Shown piece after piece: positions 47,201 through 59,785 of a stretch of 64,000 bases of DNA (positions are counted from its first letter, which is position 1; each line of letters begins with the position of its first letter). Location of the stretch: assembly GCA_900312665.1 (NCBI GenBank), contig ONZQ02000004.1, forward strand, positions 1,407,582 through 1,471,581. The letters are read 5' to 3'. The notes below the pieces were generated by a model. It made no database searches. It was not told where the DNA came from and saw only the letters and a list, made by a program, of their open reading frames with translations. The translations under genes were made by a program, and so were the position numbers. This stretch comes from Cephalotrichum gorgonifer (taxonomy: Eukaryota; Ascomycota; Sordariomycetes; Microascales; Microascaceae).

Positions 47201-48609
47201 TCATACACCTTGGACTTGTACTCATACGAGTACTTATCTCGAGTATTCCTTGTCTACTACTTCGGCTGGAGTGCACCTATCCTGACATGTACTTCGTCTG
47301 ATATGAAGTATCCACCTATCGGGTTACCAATAAACGGGACAATGTTCATCCCGTACCACTCTTGGTTACTTGCTCGTAAGGTCATGTCCGGGACTTCAAA
47401 CTTCGAACTCCAGTTCCCAGGTCTGGTCACCTGGATTCCTTAGCACCCCCATCCACCTCCTGAAGTCAGACGCCTAAGAATTTGGATGCTACGGACCGGA
47501 GATTCAAGCAGGGAGGGGATTGCTCAATGCACGAGTGCTCGTTCGTGTAAAAGAACAAGCAGTCCCCCGGCTTTGGGTAACAACTCGGCCTCATAACTCC
47601 TCCCATCCTCAATCGGTGTGGTTTGATGCCAAAAAAAAAAATAGAAAAGGAAGCCGGATATTAAAACCTCGTGCTCGAATGACGGAGGGGAGGAGTGGCA
47701 AGCGTACATAGTACGCCAGTGTGTGTGTGATTTCGGCGCAAAGCAACCACTCGCTTGCCAATATGGAGCAGTTAATACAAGTCGGTACGGAGGCCTTTCC
47801 CTTCCTGATCACAGCACAGACGCGACTCACCAACACTGCCACCGCAGCCACCAGCTTTTTGGACTGGGGGGATCCTATTGGACACCAAGAGTGCTCCGTG
47901 CTTATACTGTACTGCTTTCTTACTCAGAGGAGGTGGCTTCCCACGCCCAGCGCCGCCCACACCCCTACTCATACAAAGTACTGTACTCTGGTCATCTTGT
48001 TGGTGTAGGTACCTATACATGTGGTATGTGCCAGACACAGATGGAACAAGAGTGAAAACTCGACGATGGAACACTACCGACCACCCGTAGTTGCGGGTAC
48101 AGGTACATCAGTAGAGTCTGGCCTGCCGACTCGCTTCGGGAGTAGTGTGTCTGCACAAAACTTTGGTACCAACCCGCTCCACTTGTGATGAAGTGGTGAA
48201 AATTGGTCAGGAAATTGCTGGTCCGTCCCCGCCTCCTCTCAAGGTCGCCCCCCTCCCCCAAGCCTTGAGCTGCTCCATTGTCCTCATTTTCTTCAATCAC
48301 TTACCTTCTGACTAATCAACACAACCGCACACGCGCGATGGGTTGCTCCCTCGCCCACTTTGTTTTTATTGACACCACTCTTTACACGCTCCAGTTTCCT
48401 GAAGGCTGCTCGTAGGATCATGTTTACGACCTGTCAAAATGTATGCGGAGCAGTATGCAACCTATTCTGGTGTGACGAGGCGTTATTATCGCATAGGGTC
48501 CTCCTCACTGGATCAAGTTTGCCTTGATGTATAGTATTTTACTTCACGCGGAAGGGCGAACTCGAGAAGCATTCGCCGCCCAAGTCTGACAGATGACGAT
48601 GAAACTAAA
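44211..48609. other. Gene-poor region, 4.4 kb, rich in TACTCGTA/TACTTGTA-like motifs
   Basis: No coding gene is supported; the many short frames lack motifs and codon bias. The left part is the nhp6 promoter. From about 45070 to 48010 the DNA contains many short runs built from GTAC, ACTCGTA and AAGTAC words on both strands, for example near 45740, 45850-45880, 46618-46655, 46965, 47100-47120 and 47214-47245. Confidence 0.45.
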
Positions 48610-49440
48610 CTATCCCTCATTTTCGGGATCGAGAACAACATCTCGGAGCTCTGGGTCCCTTACCCAGTCCACGCCACTGCCGACGACGACGGCGCTGGCC
48701 GTACCCTTCATTACCTTCCACTTTTGCCTACTCTCCTTGACTTCTTCCTCTGCTGTCTTCATCTCATCCTCCATAGTTGGGCCGGTCATACGGCCTAATT
48801 TTCTCCGTTTCGCTTCTTCGGCGAGCTCGAGGAGCTCCGATGTCACCGCCACGTTGGATTGCGAGATGATGAGAGCTTCGCTCTGCACTTGGGTTAGCTC
48901 GTCGAGTGTCGTCCTGAGCTCGGATGATTGCTTGGCCGTAGCTATTGACGCCGAGTCCCGCTCTCGTATTAATGGTATAATGTCGCTGGAGTGCGTTAGC
49001 AAACGATCGCTCGCATACCTAGGGAGCCGACCAGAGGTCTACTCTGCTGGAGTGCCGTACGTCTCGATGGGCGACGAGTCAATCCTATGGTGTATCGCCT
49101 TGAGGATAGGAGCCACCATCAGGACATTGTCCACAATGTCCCTGTTAAGAGAATATAATGACCGGGCCTGAAGGGCCTCCTCCTGGCTCTTCGATATGCT
49201 TCCGGGGGGTGTATCTGAGACGACTTAGTAACGAGGCACGTTTCGTTTCCTTGTAACTGGAGACTAGTAGGGGACGATACCTGCGTTATATGACTGTTGG
49301 GCTTTCAGAAGCGCTATCTCTAGCTTGAGCTCCTGCAGTTTATCATAGTGCTGGAGCACCTCTTCTTCAGACTTGGACAGAGGCAGCGTGGGGGTAATGG
49401 TGCTGCCGACACCAGCATCTTGTTCGGAGATTGAAGTCAT
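48610..49440 (-). CDS. CENP-H domain kinetochore protein (Fta3 type)
   Basis: Inner-kinetochore (CCAN/Sim4 complex) subunit of the CENP-H family. Exons 49440-49281, 49214-49061 and 48985-48610 join in frame to 229 aa. The second join uses donor GTACGG and skips an in-frame TAG, giving SSPIET-DIIPLIRERDSAS, as in the family. The body is a long coiled coil: SEEEVLQHYDKLQELKLEIALL near the N-terminus and ELRTTLDELTQVQSEALI and LLELAEEAKRRKLG later. The C-terminal hallmark is RQKWKVMKGTASAVVVGSG followed by VDWVRDPELRDVVLDPENEG. It is divergent from atg11. The C-terminal motif is the main basis for the name; orthology to S. pombe Fta3 is inferred. Confidence 0.85.
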
Positions 49441-50184
49441 GATTATCCCACCTCACTGACAAGACTAGGTGGCCGGCTGCCAGGTCGCGAACTCGTGGGC
49501 GAGATTCACTCTATCAGTAACTGACACGAAGATGGATTCATCTGGCGAGTAGGACTGGGACTAAGCGGATATCATATTATTGGCAATAATGGGCGGGATT
49601 TGTATGACATAAGGGCGACTTCAGATGGGGCGACGTCAGCCCTGTTCCGTGAAGCCGGGCTGCTATATGTACGGGATGAGAAGACTGCGCGGAGCATGCG
49701 AAACTCGGCTAAGGCAGTCAGTCGTTGGCCATGACCCCTCGAAACTGTGACTGGCGTGACTAGCGCTAATAGCTAATTCTCTGAAGAATTAAAGAGGCGG
49801 TTGCTGCCCCTCTTGGTGGGTTGGGTCAGGCTGCGCTGGCCAGCCAATAAAACGCCGTCACGGGGCGCGGTCACGCTAGGCCGCCAGCGGCCTTGCGCTG
49901 TGATGCGGACTTCCATGTGGTCGGCGCCTCAGCATAGCATCAGCATCTTTCTTTGCCATTCTACCACAACGCCCTAACTCAACCCGGAATGGCACCCATC
50001 TCGTAGTTCCTTCCTCCCCGTCTGCTTTTACAGAGCTCGGGAGAAAGGAGGAACGCGCTCATATCTGCATCGTCCACTAGCATTTGGAATTTAACCTTTA
50101 GCCTGGGTTAACAAGGAAGGATACTCCGTCATCTTTGACTACGCATCCTACGTCGCGCCGATTTCCTGCGAGATATGTATCGGG
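49441..50184. promoter_or_regulatory. Bidirectional promoter region between the CENP-H gene and atg11
   Basis: A 744-bp gap between divergent starts. No defined site was recognised. Confidence 0.45.
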
Positions 50185-53100
50185 ATGGCGTCCGAGGTGC
50201 TAGTCGCCCATACTGGGCAGCGCTTACAGGTGGACACGGCCCAGTTCTCTTCGTAAGCTTAACCCGCATTCGGCGCACTTCTGGCAACGCCTGCTAACGA
50301 CGCGTCCTCTGGCAGGATTGATGAGCTCAAAGCCTGGGTATCTCGGCAGAGCTCCATCCCCGTCCCGAAGATCGTCGCTCTGACCCCCGAGGGGAGGAGC
50401 TTAAAGCCCCAGTCACTCCATTCTGAGGTATGCCTCCCGTCGTGCGCCCCACACCCCTTCATACTGCTGACCATGTGTATCTACAGAGTGAGATATACAT
50501 ATACGACATCCGTATCACCCAAACTTCGTCGTCGGGAAATGGGTTGCCAGCCGTGACCGATATTCCTCTTCCGAAGCAGTATTCTACCCCTACGACACCG
50601 AATTCGATCGGAGACATCAAGGCTATGTCTGCATGGGAAGAACTCTACAAGGAACGTCGAGCATGGGCTCTGGGAGTTGCCGAAGACTGTTCGCGGATGG
50701 ACCAGGCTACGCAGCAAAGGTACGGAGAGATCGATGTCATGGTCAAATGCCTCGACGCCGCCGTCGCAAACCTCGAGTTCTCTATCAAACAAATCGAACC
50801 GAAATATGTCGAACTAAAGAAGTGGGTGGAACCCGCCTTGGAGGAGCACGAACAGCTGGCGGCGAACTGGGAGAAATATCTCGCTCTTGCGAAAGCGGTT
50901 CCGATATCACACCACATGGTTCGGTTCATGACCTCCAAGGATGTCAAGCCTAACCAGGCAACCTTGGAGGACCTGATTGATATGGATACCACCAGGAAGG
51001 CAGGGCGACTAGCTCCAACGTCGCTGCGGAAATTCAGCGGCAGGGCGACAGATCTCGACAAGGCCGCTTCGCGGATGTACCAAGCCCTCCAGGACATCAC
51101 TCAGGAGTTTGAGAGCTTGATCAGTCGATCGGCTCTTTCACATAACGGAGAGTCTTCTCAGCTCCAGAGCGATGTCGAAGCACTGGCTAAGAAGATTGAT
51201 TCGGACTACAAACAGATCTTAGAGTATACACCTTCCCAACGGGATGTTCTTCAAGCATCCAAAACGGCATCGACCCACACCGAGCGGCTACTTCCGAGTC
51301 TCAAGAAGCGTGCGAACGAAATGGGCGACATGATACAATACGCTACGAGAGCTCGTAACGAGGTCGCAGCCGATTCTATCAAGTTTATGCGCTCTATTAC
51401 CGAAATCACGTCCCTCCACGGGAGCGTCAAGGCGCAAATCAACGCCCTAAACCAGGCCGAGGAAGATATGACAACATTCGACTACCTCAGACTTATCCAT
51501 CAACTCCCGTACATGTATGCGTCATTCCTTTCCGAGGCTGTGCGCCGGCGTGAGTGGTACGACAAGGTCAGGTCAGACTCCTCGACGCTCGCCAATACTA
51601 TGGCTCTCTTTCAAGACGAGGAGATTAAGAGGCGGCGCAAATGGCAGAAGATGGTGGGCAGCACTTATGGCCGGGATATGCTGGATGCAAACGCGATAGG
51701 TCTCGAAGTCAACCTCTTAGGTGACGAGGACCCGTGGCCCGCGCTAACCAAGCAAGACCTCGAAACGTTCCTCGAATCCCTCAAGAAGCACAACGCCGAG
51801 GCCCTTGTCATTGATGACGTTTCTAAACTCCTTGGAGAGCTCGGTGCCCCAACGAAGCAGCAATCCAAGAGGATAAAGGCCTTCAAAAATGGCAGTATCC
51901 ATGAGGCTTCGCTCGGCATTAGTGGGCTTCTAATGCGCGGTGACGACGATTTGCTCCGGTCCCTCCAGGACGACAAGACAAAACTGGAGAACAGGCTCAA
52001 GACGTCGGACAGTCGCATACGAAGACTGGAGGACCTCCTTCATAGGCAGAGCCAGGCATCCCGCACTGGTCTAGGTAACGTCTTCCAGGCCCAGAATGGG
52101 GACTCTACTTCGTCAGTAAAACCGCCAGGGAAACAAACCGACGGAACGGAGTCGCTACTTCACAGGATTACCCAATTGGAGTCAGATCTACATGCGGAGC
52201 AGCAACGCTCAGCGGCGGCTAAGAAGGAGCTGGATACGCATGCTGCTCGGAGCAACGAGATCAGGGACCAGATGGAAGAAGCCAATTCGACAAAGAAGGA
52301 TCTCCTTGGGAATATGGAAGCTCTAAAGCGAGAGTTCATCGAGGAGCGCAAATCCCTAGAGCATGAAATCAAGCGACTTCAGGTCCGCTTAGAAGATGGC
52401 GAAGATGAGATTGAGCATGTTGGAGAAGCACGAGAGCAGGAGAAGTCATCATACAACGAGAAGATTCTTGCACTGCAGGAAGAGATCGAACGCCTCCAAA
52501 TGGAGAGGAAGGATGACAGTCTGAGGACTCAGGGACAGGTAGACTTCCTGCGGAACGAGTCTCGTGCCCAGAGAGAGCGTAACGAGAACCTTGAGAAACA
52601 GGTGCGAGAATTACAGGAGGAGGTTAAACAGAAGACGACAGCTCTCGAAGAGGCGGTTGCCACTAGCGATGCCCGCCTGTATGCACTACACAATATCTAC
52701 GGCCAAATTGTCCGTGACAAAGCCGCGCCACAAGATGCCGGTACTTTGGTCCAAAGTATAAACGCGACCGCATCTGATGCTCGGAGCCAGCTACAGACTG
52801 CTAAGGATGACGCTGTTTCCCTGAGGTCGAAGCTCGCGGAGACTCGGGCGGCCGCAGATGAGCTTAGCGGGGAGCTGCAGGGAGTATCAGCGAAGCTGGC
52901 CGCGGAGGAGAAGGCCTTATCGGAGTTGAAAGCAGCGCTCGTGGCAGAGAAATCGCGCTCTCAAGCTCTGGAGAATGAACTTGAGGATGCGAAACAAGAA
53001 CTCACGGGGCTACATGCTCGGATCGCCAACGGGGAGACGGGCTCTGAGTCCCTCCGTAAGAGAAGCGAGGAGCAGGAGGGGAAGCTTGCAGCGCTGCACC

Positions 53101-54452
53101 GGGAGCTTGCCTCCAAGCAGTCAGAAGTGGGCAGGGTCGAAGAAGAGCTTCACAGTGCCAAGGAGAAGCTCGAGGATAGCAAGTCTAAATTAGTCCTCAT
53201 GACTCGTCATTTGGATACTCGAGGAGAGCGGGCAAAGGACTTGACGCAGCGCATGTACTCTCAGAACGATCGACTCTGTCGCCTGCTCGAAAGACTCGGG
53301 TTTTCGGTCTCACTCGAAGGCTCAACCATGGCGGTGCAGAAGATACCCCGTGCAGAACGCGCCTCTCACATGCAGAATACAACGGACCTGTCCGATCCCG
53401 CGGCATCCGCTCTTCGCCAGTCCTCCTTAGCTCAACTCGGAGACGGATCGCCCGATACGGAGCAATTGGAACTCCTCTACTGGGCTAATAGCAAGGATGA
53501 CGAAAGCGAATCGGAGAAGTATCAAGCCTTCATGTCGCATCTGGGTAGGTTCGATATCGACCTCTTCTCCGAGACCATATTCCGCCGCGTTAAAGATATG
53601 GAACATCTTGCGCGGAAGTTCCAGCGCGACGCTCGGATGTATAGAGAGAAGGGCGTTGCCTTCCAGAGGGAAGCCCATGAGAAAATTGCCTTCAAGAATT
53701 TCAAGGAAGGCGACCTCGCCCTCTTCCTTCCGACACGTAACCAGAGTTCGGGAGCGTGGGCATGCTTCAACATCGGCTGTCCCCACTACTTCCTGCGGGA
53801 ACAGGACTCTCACGGCTTAACGAACAGGGAATGGCTTGTAGCCCGGATATCCCGGGTTCAGGAGCGGGTGGTGGATCTATCCAAGAGTGTGCAACAGCCA
53901 GGGGACGCCGACTCCCTGAATGACGAAGGGAACGATAATCCGTTCCAGTTGTCGGACGGGCTGCGGTGGTATCTCCTCGACGCGCACGAAGATAAACACG
54001 GAGCCCCATCGACTCCGGGCTTGGGTAAATCAACGGTTGCTGCGAATACCGTCGAGGCCGTGGCGGACATGCGCACCCGTTTGGGGACGGGGGGGAAACA
54101 CAAGACTAAGCTCAGCCAGCATAGCATCGAGGGCGTGAGTAAGACTCTGTCTAAAAGTTTGGAGAGCCGCAGGGGGAGCAGCAGTTCTAGGAAAACGCTG
54201 CCCTTTACGATCGGCGGCGGCGGCTTGTTGAAGGGGACCCCGCTGGCCAGCGAAACTAACTCGGTCCGCGCGGCCGCGTCTGAGACCGCATCTGGCACGA
54301 GTCCCACAACCGGAGCACAGGCGGGACCGTCGAACGCTCAGCAGGCATCGAGCAGAGAAGCCAAAGCGAGCGCCGACGACGGCGCGGCGGCTGACCGGGG
54401 AAAGGGACTAGAGGTACGGAACGATGTGGATTCTCTACTCGGGCCGACGTGA
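50185..54452 (+). CDS. atg11: Autophagy scaffold protein ATG11
   Basis: Scaffold that links cargo receptors and Atg1 kinase at the phagophore assembly site in selective autophagy (pexophagy, mitophagy, Cvt). Exons 50185-50252, 50316-50427 and 50487-54452 join in frame to 1381 aa. The N-terminal ubiquitin-like part spans both joins: MASEVLVAHTGQRLQVDTAQ, then SSIDELKAWVSRQSSIP and VALTPEGRSLKPQSLHSE-SEIYIYD. A helical region of about 110-560 follows, then long coiled coils of about 540-985 rich in Glu, Lys and Leu. The conserved C-terminal ATG11 domain lies at about 1080-1195 (FSETIFRRVKDMEHLARKFQ, LALFLPTRN, WACFNIGCPHYFL, REWLVARISRVQE). The tail is Ser/Ala-rich and disordered. Length matches filamentous fungi. 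A start at an internal Met would lose the ubiquitin-like part. Confidence 0.94.
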
Positions 54453-56217
54453 AGACTGATTCGGAGCCTCTGGATTTCTTAGGGGCCTACACCACAACTA
54501 AACCGGGAGCAGAGCGCGATCTCAGCGGAGGATCCCGTGAAGAGGAGCGTTGTCTACGAGTCTCTCTGGAGCCTCGACTACAGTTACGAGAGTCCGAAGA
54601 AGAGGTGATAGGGTACCTGGGGGGGGGGGGGTAAGGGCTACGAATAAGGGGGTTTCAACATTTATAAAGCACATGCTAGACCCAAGGTTATCATGGGCTT
54701 TCCATCTTGTACGATTCGGCAGTGGGCGTCTAGCATATTTAGCTCCAAGGGGTTGCACTCGAGGCGCTGATGTTCAAGTCTGTCTTAAGTAAATAGAATC
54801 ATCAACTATATCCCTATTAGTGTGCCTGAGCTGGCAAAGGCGAAGGTATAATACTTCTAGGTGGTCTTGGGACGGATGGGGCCGAGGCATCGCTCGGCTC
54901 TTATCCGAAGACGCTTACCATGCTATAACAAGTAGGAAACGGGAGAGGGCGACTCCATATCGTCATTAATGTGGAGCACACATCCCTCCACTAACATGCG
55001 CTTGAAAACTGGAGATTTTATATTAGGGATAAAGGCTCTGGTGCTTGCACTTGCTTTTACTCTCTATTTTTATCTTTAGTTTAAACTTTTGGTTGGGATG
55101 AGCACGCGACTTGCACTGCTAGAAGTTCTCTAACCCATACTGATTCATTCTCTTATCCTATACCCCTGAAATGTGGATCGGGTGAGACCGGGTGGGAGGG
55201 GTATGACTTGAGCACGGTGGCGGCGTCGGAGGTGCAGGTGGGGGATGAGCGGGTTTGTCTTTGCTCCATGCTCTGTTTGGCTGTGTGTGTGGCTGGGGGA
55301 GGTGGGAGAGGGGGGAGGGAGGGGCCGCGGAATGCGGAGTGGAAAGAAAGACCTGCATGCCTACCTCTACCACTAGGACTCCCCCTCCACACAAGTACAA
55401 GAAGAGGCCCCAGTGGAGCAACTATTAACACCGGGGGCTTTCCTTCACCGGGATTACTCTTTCCCTCTGAATAGCGCGGCTTCGACAGTACGCTCTATTG
55501 CTCTCAGGGAAAACTCTATCACAAGTATACCCGAGGTCCTCCCTGGTGCTGTGCCTCGAGTTTTGGAGGAGCCCCATGTGGCGAGTGGATCCATTTTACA
55601 CTAAACAATGACTTGCTTGTCCGAGAAAGAGTGAATACTCCTACCAAAGTATTGTGGAGGCCGTACTGGGTGGTCAACTCGGGCATAATAACCCCCACGC
55701 CTTGATCACTTTCCGTCCATGAAATGAGATTCAGACGGCCCAGACAGTCGGATACCACGCCTATTGGCTCGTGCTCGTATTCAACTCTCGTCTCGGTACC
55801 TAACTCGTAGTGGGGAGGGAAGGACCGCGCTATTGCCTGTCCGTGGTTCTTTTGCCCCCCACTCTTCGCTCCTGCGCTACAAGTACATTAGGTACCGTGG
55901 AAAACATCCACGCAGGAAAGATGACCTACCTAGCCGCGGGGTATTACCCTACAGTTACATTGGCTGAAGAATCTACAAAGGTATCTTGCTCGTGCCGAGT
56001 ACATGTTTTGCAGAGCGATGTTACCCAGGGAGAAGTGTCTTGCCTGGTGACTTGAAAGATGTCTGTACTTTTGCTTTATATCTGGCCAGGTTCACTGTAC
56101 TCACATGTTACATTTGATCAAGCGATCTAGAGTCATGCGAAGGCCGCCAACCAGTGGAGAATGACTGGATTCCCCATCGCTAACCTCCCCGTCTTTCCCT
56201 CCGAGTACTCGTAATAC
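54453..56217. other. Intergenic region downstream of atg11
   Basis: It contains a run of 13 G at 54619-54631 and AT-rich DNA at 54990-55100. No gene is seen. Confidence 0.45.
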
Positions 56218-56769
56218 TTGTGTGCTAATGATCTCCTTTCTGAATTTCCAGTGGACCCCTCTCAATGCTCTTTCCGAACCCGGACCTCACTTCCGCTCCT
56301 CTCCGGTCCTGAAAGGCCAATTTTTAGCCAGACAGCCGATAATCCCTGCAGGCCAAGTCCCGCAGCCCCGCCGTGTTCGAGCAGTCGACTCAGTTCGCGC
56401 GACTTCCTCCATTTCGAATCGAGCCGCAGTATTGAAGAATGCGATTTATTGCGCGACAAAGGTGGAAATCTTGACACTCTCCCGCGACCCACCGGTCGAA
56501 ATCTCTGCCGCCAAATACGGGCATCATCAGCTGAACCCGACCACACCTGCATCGCTTCACCCAGGCGTCACATCTCTGTCTCGCTCATTCACCGCTTTCC
56601 AAGGTCAACCTCAACAACCCTACGCTTCCTCGTACGGACGCCGCTTAGAACGTTAGGGCACAGCACGCGCTTGACGGAGCCTGTTCAGACGACGGCTCTA
56701 TCGAATTGGGCTATCCAACCCCCGACTGACGACCGACGTCCTCGACAGCCGTCGCCTGGGGCCCATTAA
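56218..56769 (+). other. 183-codon open frame in the leader of the NUC-1-type gene
   Basis: An ATG at 56218 opens 183 codons that end at TAA 56767-56769, four bases before the bHLH start at 56774 and in a different frame. The peptide is Ser/Pro/Arg-rich without motifs. It may be leader sequence left open by chance, a long upstream ORF, or part of an untranslated first exon. Confidence 0.35.
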
Positions 56770-56773
56770 CTAA

Positions 56774-58941
56774 ATGGCCGCCATGGATTCCTCGGGGTGG
56801 AATCCCCAAGACCAAAACCTCCAGTCAACCGCCGACGACGACTTCAACCAGTTCTTCGAGATGCAGAGAATGTCGAGCATGGGTGACGGGCTCAACTTTG
56901 ACTTCCACTCCTTCCAGGAGTCATCCGCTTCCAACCTCCTACCCCAGTCGCAGCGCGACCAGATAGACACTTCAATGGGCGGCACGGACCAGGCTCTCAC
57001 AACCCCTACGACCAGTGGTCTAAGCCAAGAGCAGCAAATGGCAGCCATAACGGCAGGAACCAGCCATCAGTCCCTTCAGGATCACATGGGCCGCATGCCC
57101 CCTACGCCGACCGATCCCATCTCCGATATCGATGCGCAGATTCAGTACCTCCAACAGCAGCGGCTTCAGGAACAACATCGCCAAATGCGCGAGCAACAAT
57201 CCACGTACTATAGTGGCGGCAATAACCGTTTAATACCGCCGACCCCGCGGAGCCTCGATCTTCAAGCGGGCAACGCCCAGTTCTTCTCCCCCCTCAGCAC
57301 GCCCATGTTTGACGCCAGGGTGCACCTGAAGGATGCACAGCAAGATGTAAGTGGCCTAAATTCTAAATCGTGTGACCTGATACCCGGGCTCCTCGTCGTA
57401 CATGAAAACTCATGCGCGCGTACCAGCAGATGTCTTTCACGCCCCTTGTCTCACCGGCTGTGACGCCTATGGATCCCCACTTCAACCTTGACAACGCGTT
57501 TGCCCTACCGGCGACGTATTTCAGTCCGATAACCTCACCTGCCCTCCACGCCCAAAATGACCCCAACGCTTTCCTCACCCAGCATCTGCACCGGTCCGTC
57601 GTGAACACAAGCTCTCCCCTCGAGATGGACCTAGAGCCGAGCTTTGCTGGTCCCCAAGACAACTTCAAGAAGGCACGGAAGTTGAGCACTTCGAAACCTG
57701 CTCGGAAGACAAACGTGCGCCAGTCGCCCATTGCAAAGCCCCAGCGACGAAAGCCCGCCAGCTCGGGCATTGCCAACCAGGTACTCAACGAAGCCGTCGA
57801 GGCGTCGTCAGCACGCAGCCAGACCTGCAGTCCCAACGTGACAAACGGTAGTCGAGATGATACGGACGAAAATAACTCGGTCTCCCCCGAGGCCCTGTCC
57901 GACATGCCGCCCCCTCCCGTTCCAGCATCAAAGGCCGGCAAGGGACAGACAGCTGCAAACGGGAAGCAGAAATCGTCGGCCGATTCGAAACCAGCACCAC
58001 TCCCTCTAACCGCCATGCCTTCTCCGGCCACGCCGGCCTCTCTCATGAAACTTGGATCTTCGTCTTCGTCTACCAATGCGCTCAGGATTAACACATCCCC
58101 GGCTAGTCACCGAGGGAGTGTCCCATCCGAGCCGGTGGAGCCAATGTTCGAACTTCCTGACTCGGCCACTTCCCTATGCGATGAGCAGTTCTCCATCGGC
58201 GCCCCCGTGCAATCTCAGGCAACGACCGCGGTGTCACATTCCGGAAGGACGCCGACTCTGCAAGCTATGCAGTCTCCTGCTTTCAGTAAACCCTCCGGCA
58301 CCCTATCAGCGAACCAAAGCCCCATGCTTGGCCCCGGATCGTCGACCCCCGTGGCGAGGAGAACGCCCCAGCTGGCGCCTCGTGGAAGCAAGAAAAGACA
58401 GGGTTCCGTGACGGCCTCTCCCGCTCTTCTCCCTAGAATATCCCCGAGCATCAAGCCTCTCCTACCGAGCTCAGGAGTAGGCGAAACAGAAGAGGTCACG
58501 GCCTCGAGGCTTCTCACCACCAAATCAAACTACCAAAACATCCTCGAGGGCAACAAAGTTCCCGGGGTGTCATACCCTACCGAGCTCTCGACTGGCCTGA
58601 CGTCGAAGCGTACCTCCCACAAGATCGCCGAGCAGGGTCGGAGGAACAGGATCAACTCGGCGCTACTGGAGATCGCGGCGCTGCTGCCTCCGTCCAGGAG
58701 TAGCGACGACACGGATGAGAAGGATAAGAAGGAGGGGACCAAGAACGCGGCGACGACGAGCAGCAAGGCGAGCACGGTCGAGATGGCGATTGACTATATC
58801 AAGCAGCTGAAGGAGGAGGTTGCGGAGGCGAAGAGGAGGGCTGATGAGGCAGAGAGGAAGTTGAAGTTAAAGGAGGCCGAGACAGCTGAGGGACGATCGC
58901 CAGGTGAGGAGAAAACTGTTGAGGCGGTAACTTCTAGCTGA
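56774..58941 (+). CDS. nuc-1: NUC-1/PHO4-type bHLH phosphate regulator
   Basis: bHLH transcription factor that activates phosphate-acquisition genes by binding CACGTG-type sites; in Neurospora NUC-1 is restrained by the PREG/PGOV cyclin-kinase pair. Exons 56774-57346 and 57427-58941 join in phase 0 to 695 aa. The N-terminus (DDDFNQFFEMQRMSSMGDG, FDFHSFQ) and the block across the join (MFDARVHLKDAQQD-QMSFTP, then LVSPAVTPMDPHFNLDNAFA and YFSPITSPALHAQN) match NUC-1. SP/TP sites are abundant, fitting cyclin-kinase control. The bHLH is C-terminal, about 589-655: basic region HKIAEQGRRNRINSALLEI, a long charged loop (about 613-640), and helix 2 KASTVEMAIDYIKQLKEEV. It lacks a leucine zipper. A second Met three codons in (56783) is an alternative start. 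Confidence 0.9.
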
Positions 58942-59785
58942 GGAATGTTTTCTGAGTTCGTGTTTGGATTTGGGTGCAAAAGCATATACCGGAGAATAGG
59001 AATTGGGGATTGGGAGGGGGGACGGGCTAGTATCGGAGCATTGTGCCTGTGTGCGCTGGGGTGGGAGGTCTTTGCTTTTGTTTTCGGGCGGGAGGGAAAT
59101 TCCCCGTCTTTTGAGTCTTGCTTTTTTTTGGTTTGTTTTTGGCTGCCGGAGTTGAAGTAATGCGAAGGAGATGATATACCTTGAGCGGGAGGGAGGGATG
59201 GCATCCGTCGTTTGAAGCGGGATTGGTCAATACTTGCGGGAGGGGGGGCGGTCCGGAGCGGGGTGGCTTCGCGCATTATAGAAATGAAGTATGTATACTC
59301 ATGGGTAACCAATGTAAAATCAGGATGTATATCATTTTCTATGGCAGCGTTGATCTGTCTACCCCTTCGGGGTTTTCTTCCTTTCGTTTTCCCATCGTGA
59401 TATGGTAGGTGTCTAGTGGAGTTCTGGAACAGATTACCATTAAGTAGATACATGTATCGAACATAGGTGTAATGGCATGTCCCTAGAGTGCTCTTCGTTC
59501 TTCACATCACTCCCGGCTATGGTGCATGCATGGCATATGATGGTCGTTTCTAGGAGCACCCTCTTCCGGATATTCAGCCGTGGACTCCCAACATACCGGC
59601 TCCTGAAGCATCCACTTGTACAAACATGTTCTCCCACTCCCACCTACCCCCTATTTTCTATATTCCCTCTAACGCCTAAAAAAAAAACCCTGGTATGAGA
59701 AACCACTTAGCACGCCGCCTTTCCATGGAACTGGTCTGGGCCATACACGGCACTCAACCCTGCCTTCCCAGCCGGCCACTCCCCC
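58942..59785. other. Convergent 3' intergenic region
   Basis: 3' flanks of the NUC-1-type gene and pcc1. T- and G-rich low-complexity DNA; no gene is seen. Confidence 0.5.

Noticed and set aside
54619..54631. Run of 13 G as a structural element
   Set aside because: A plain homopolymer; no other G-runs nearby to form a quadruplex with confidence.
57363..58094. 243-codon minus-strand frame
   Set aside because: Antisense shadow of the NUC-1-type second exon.
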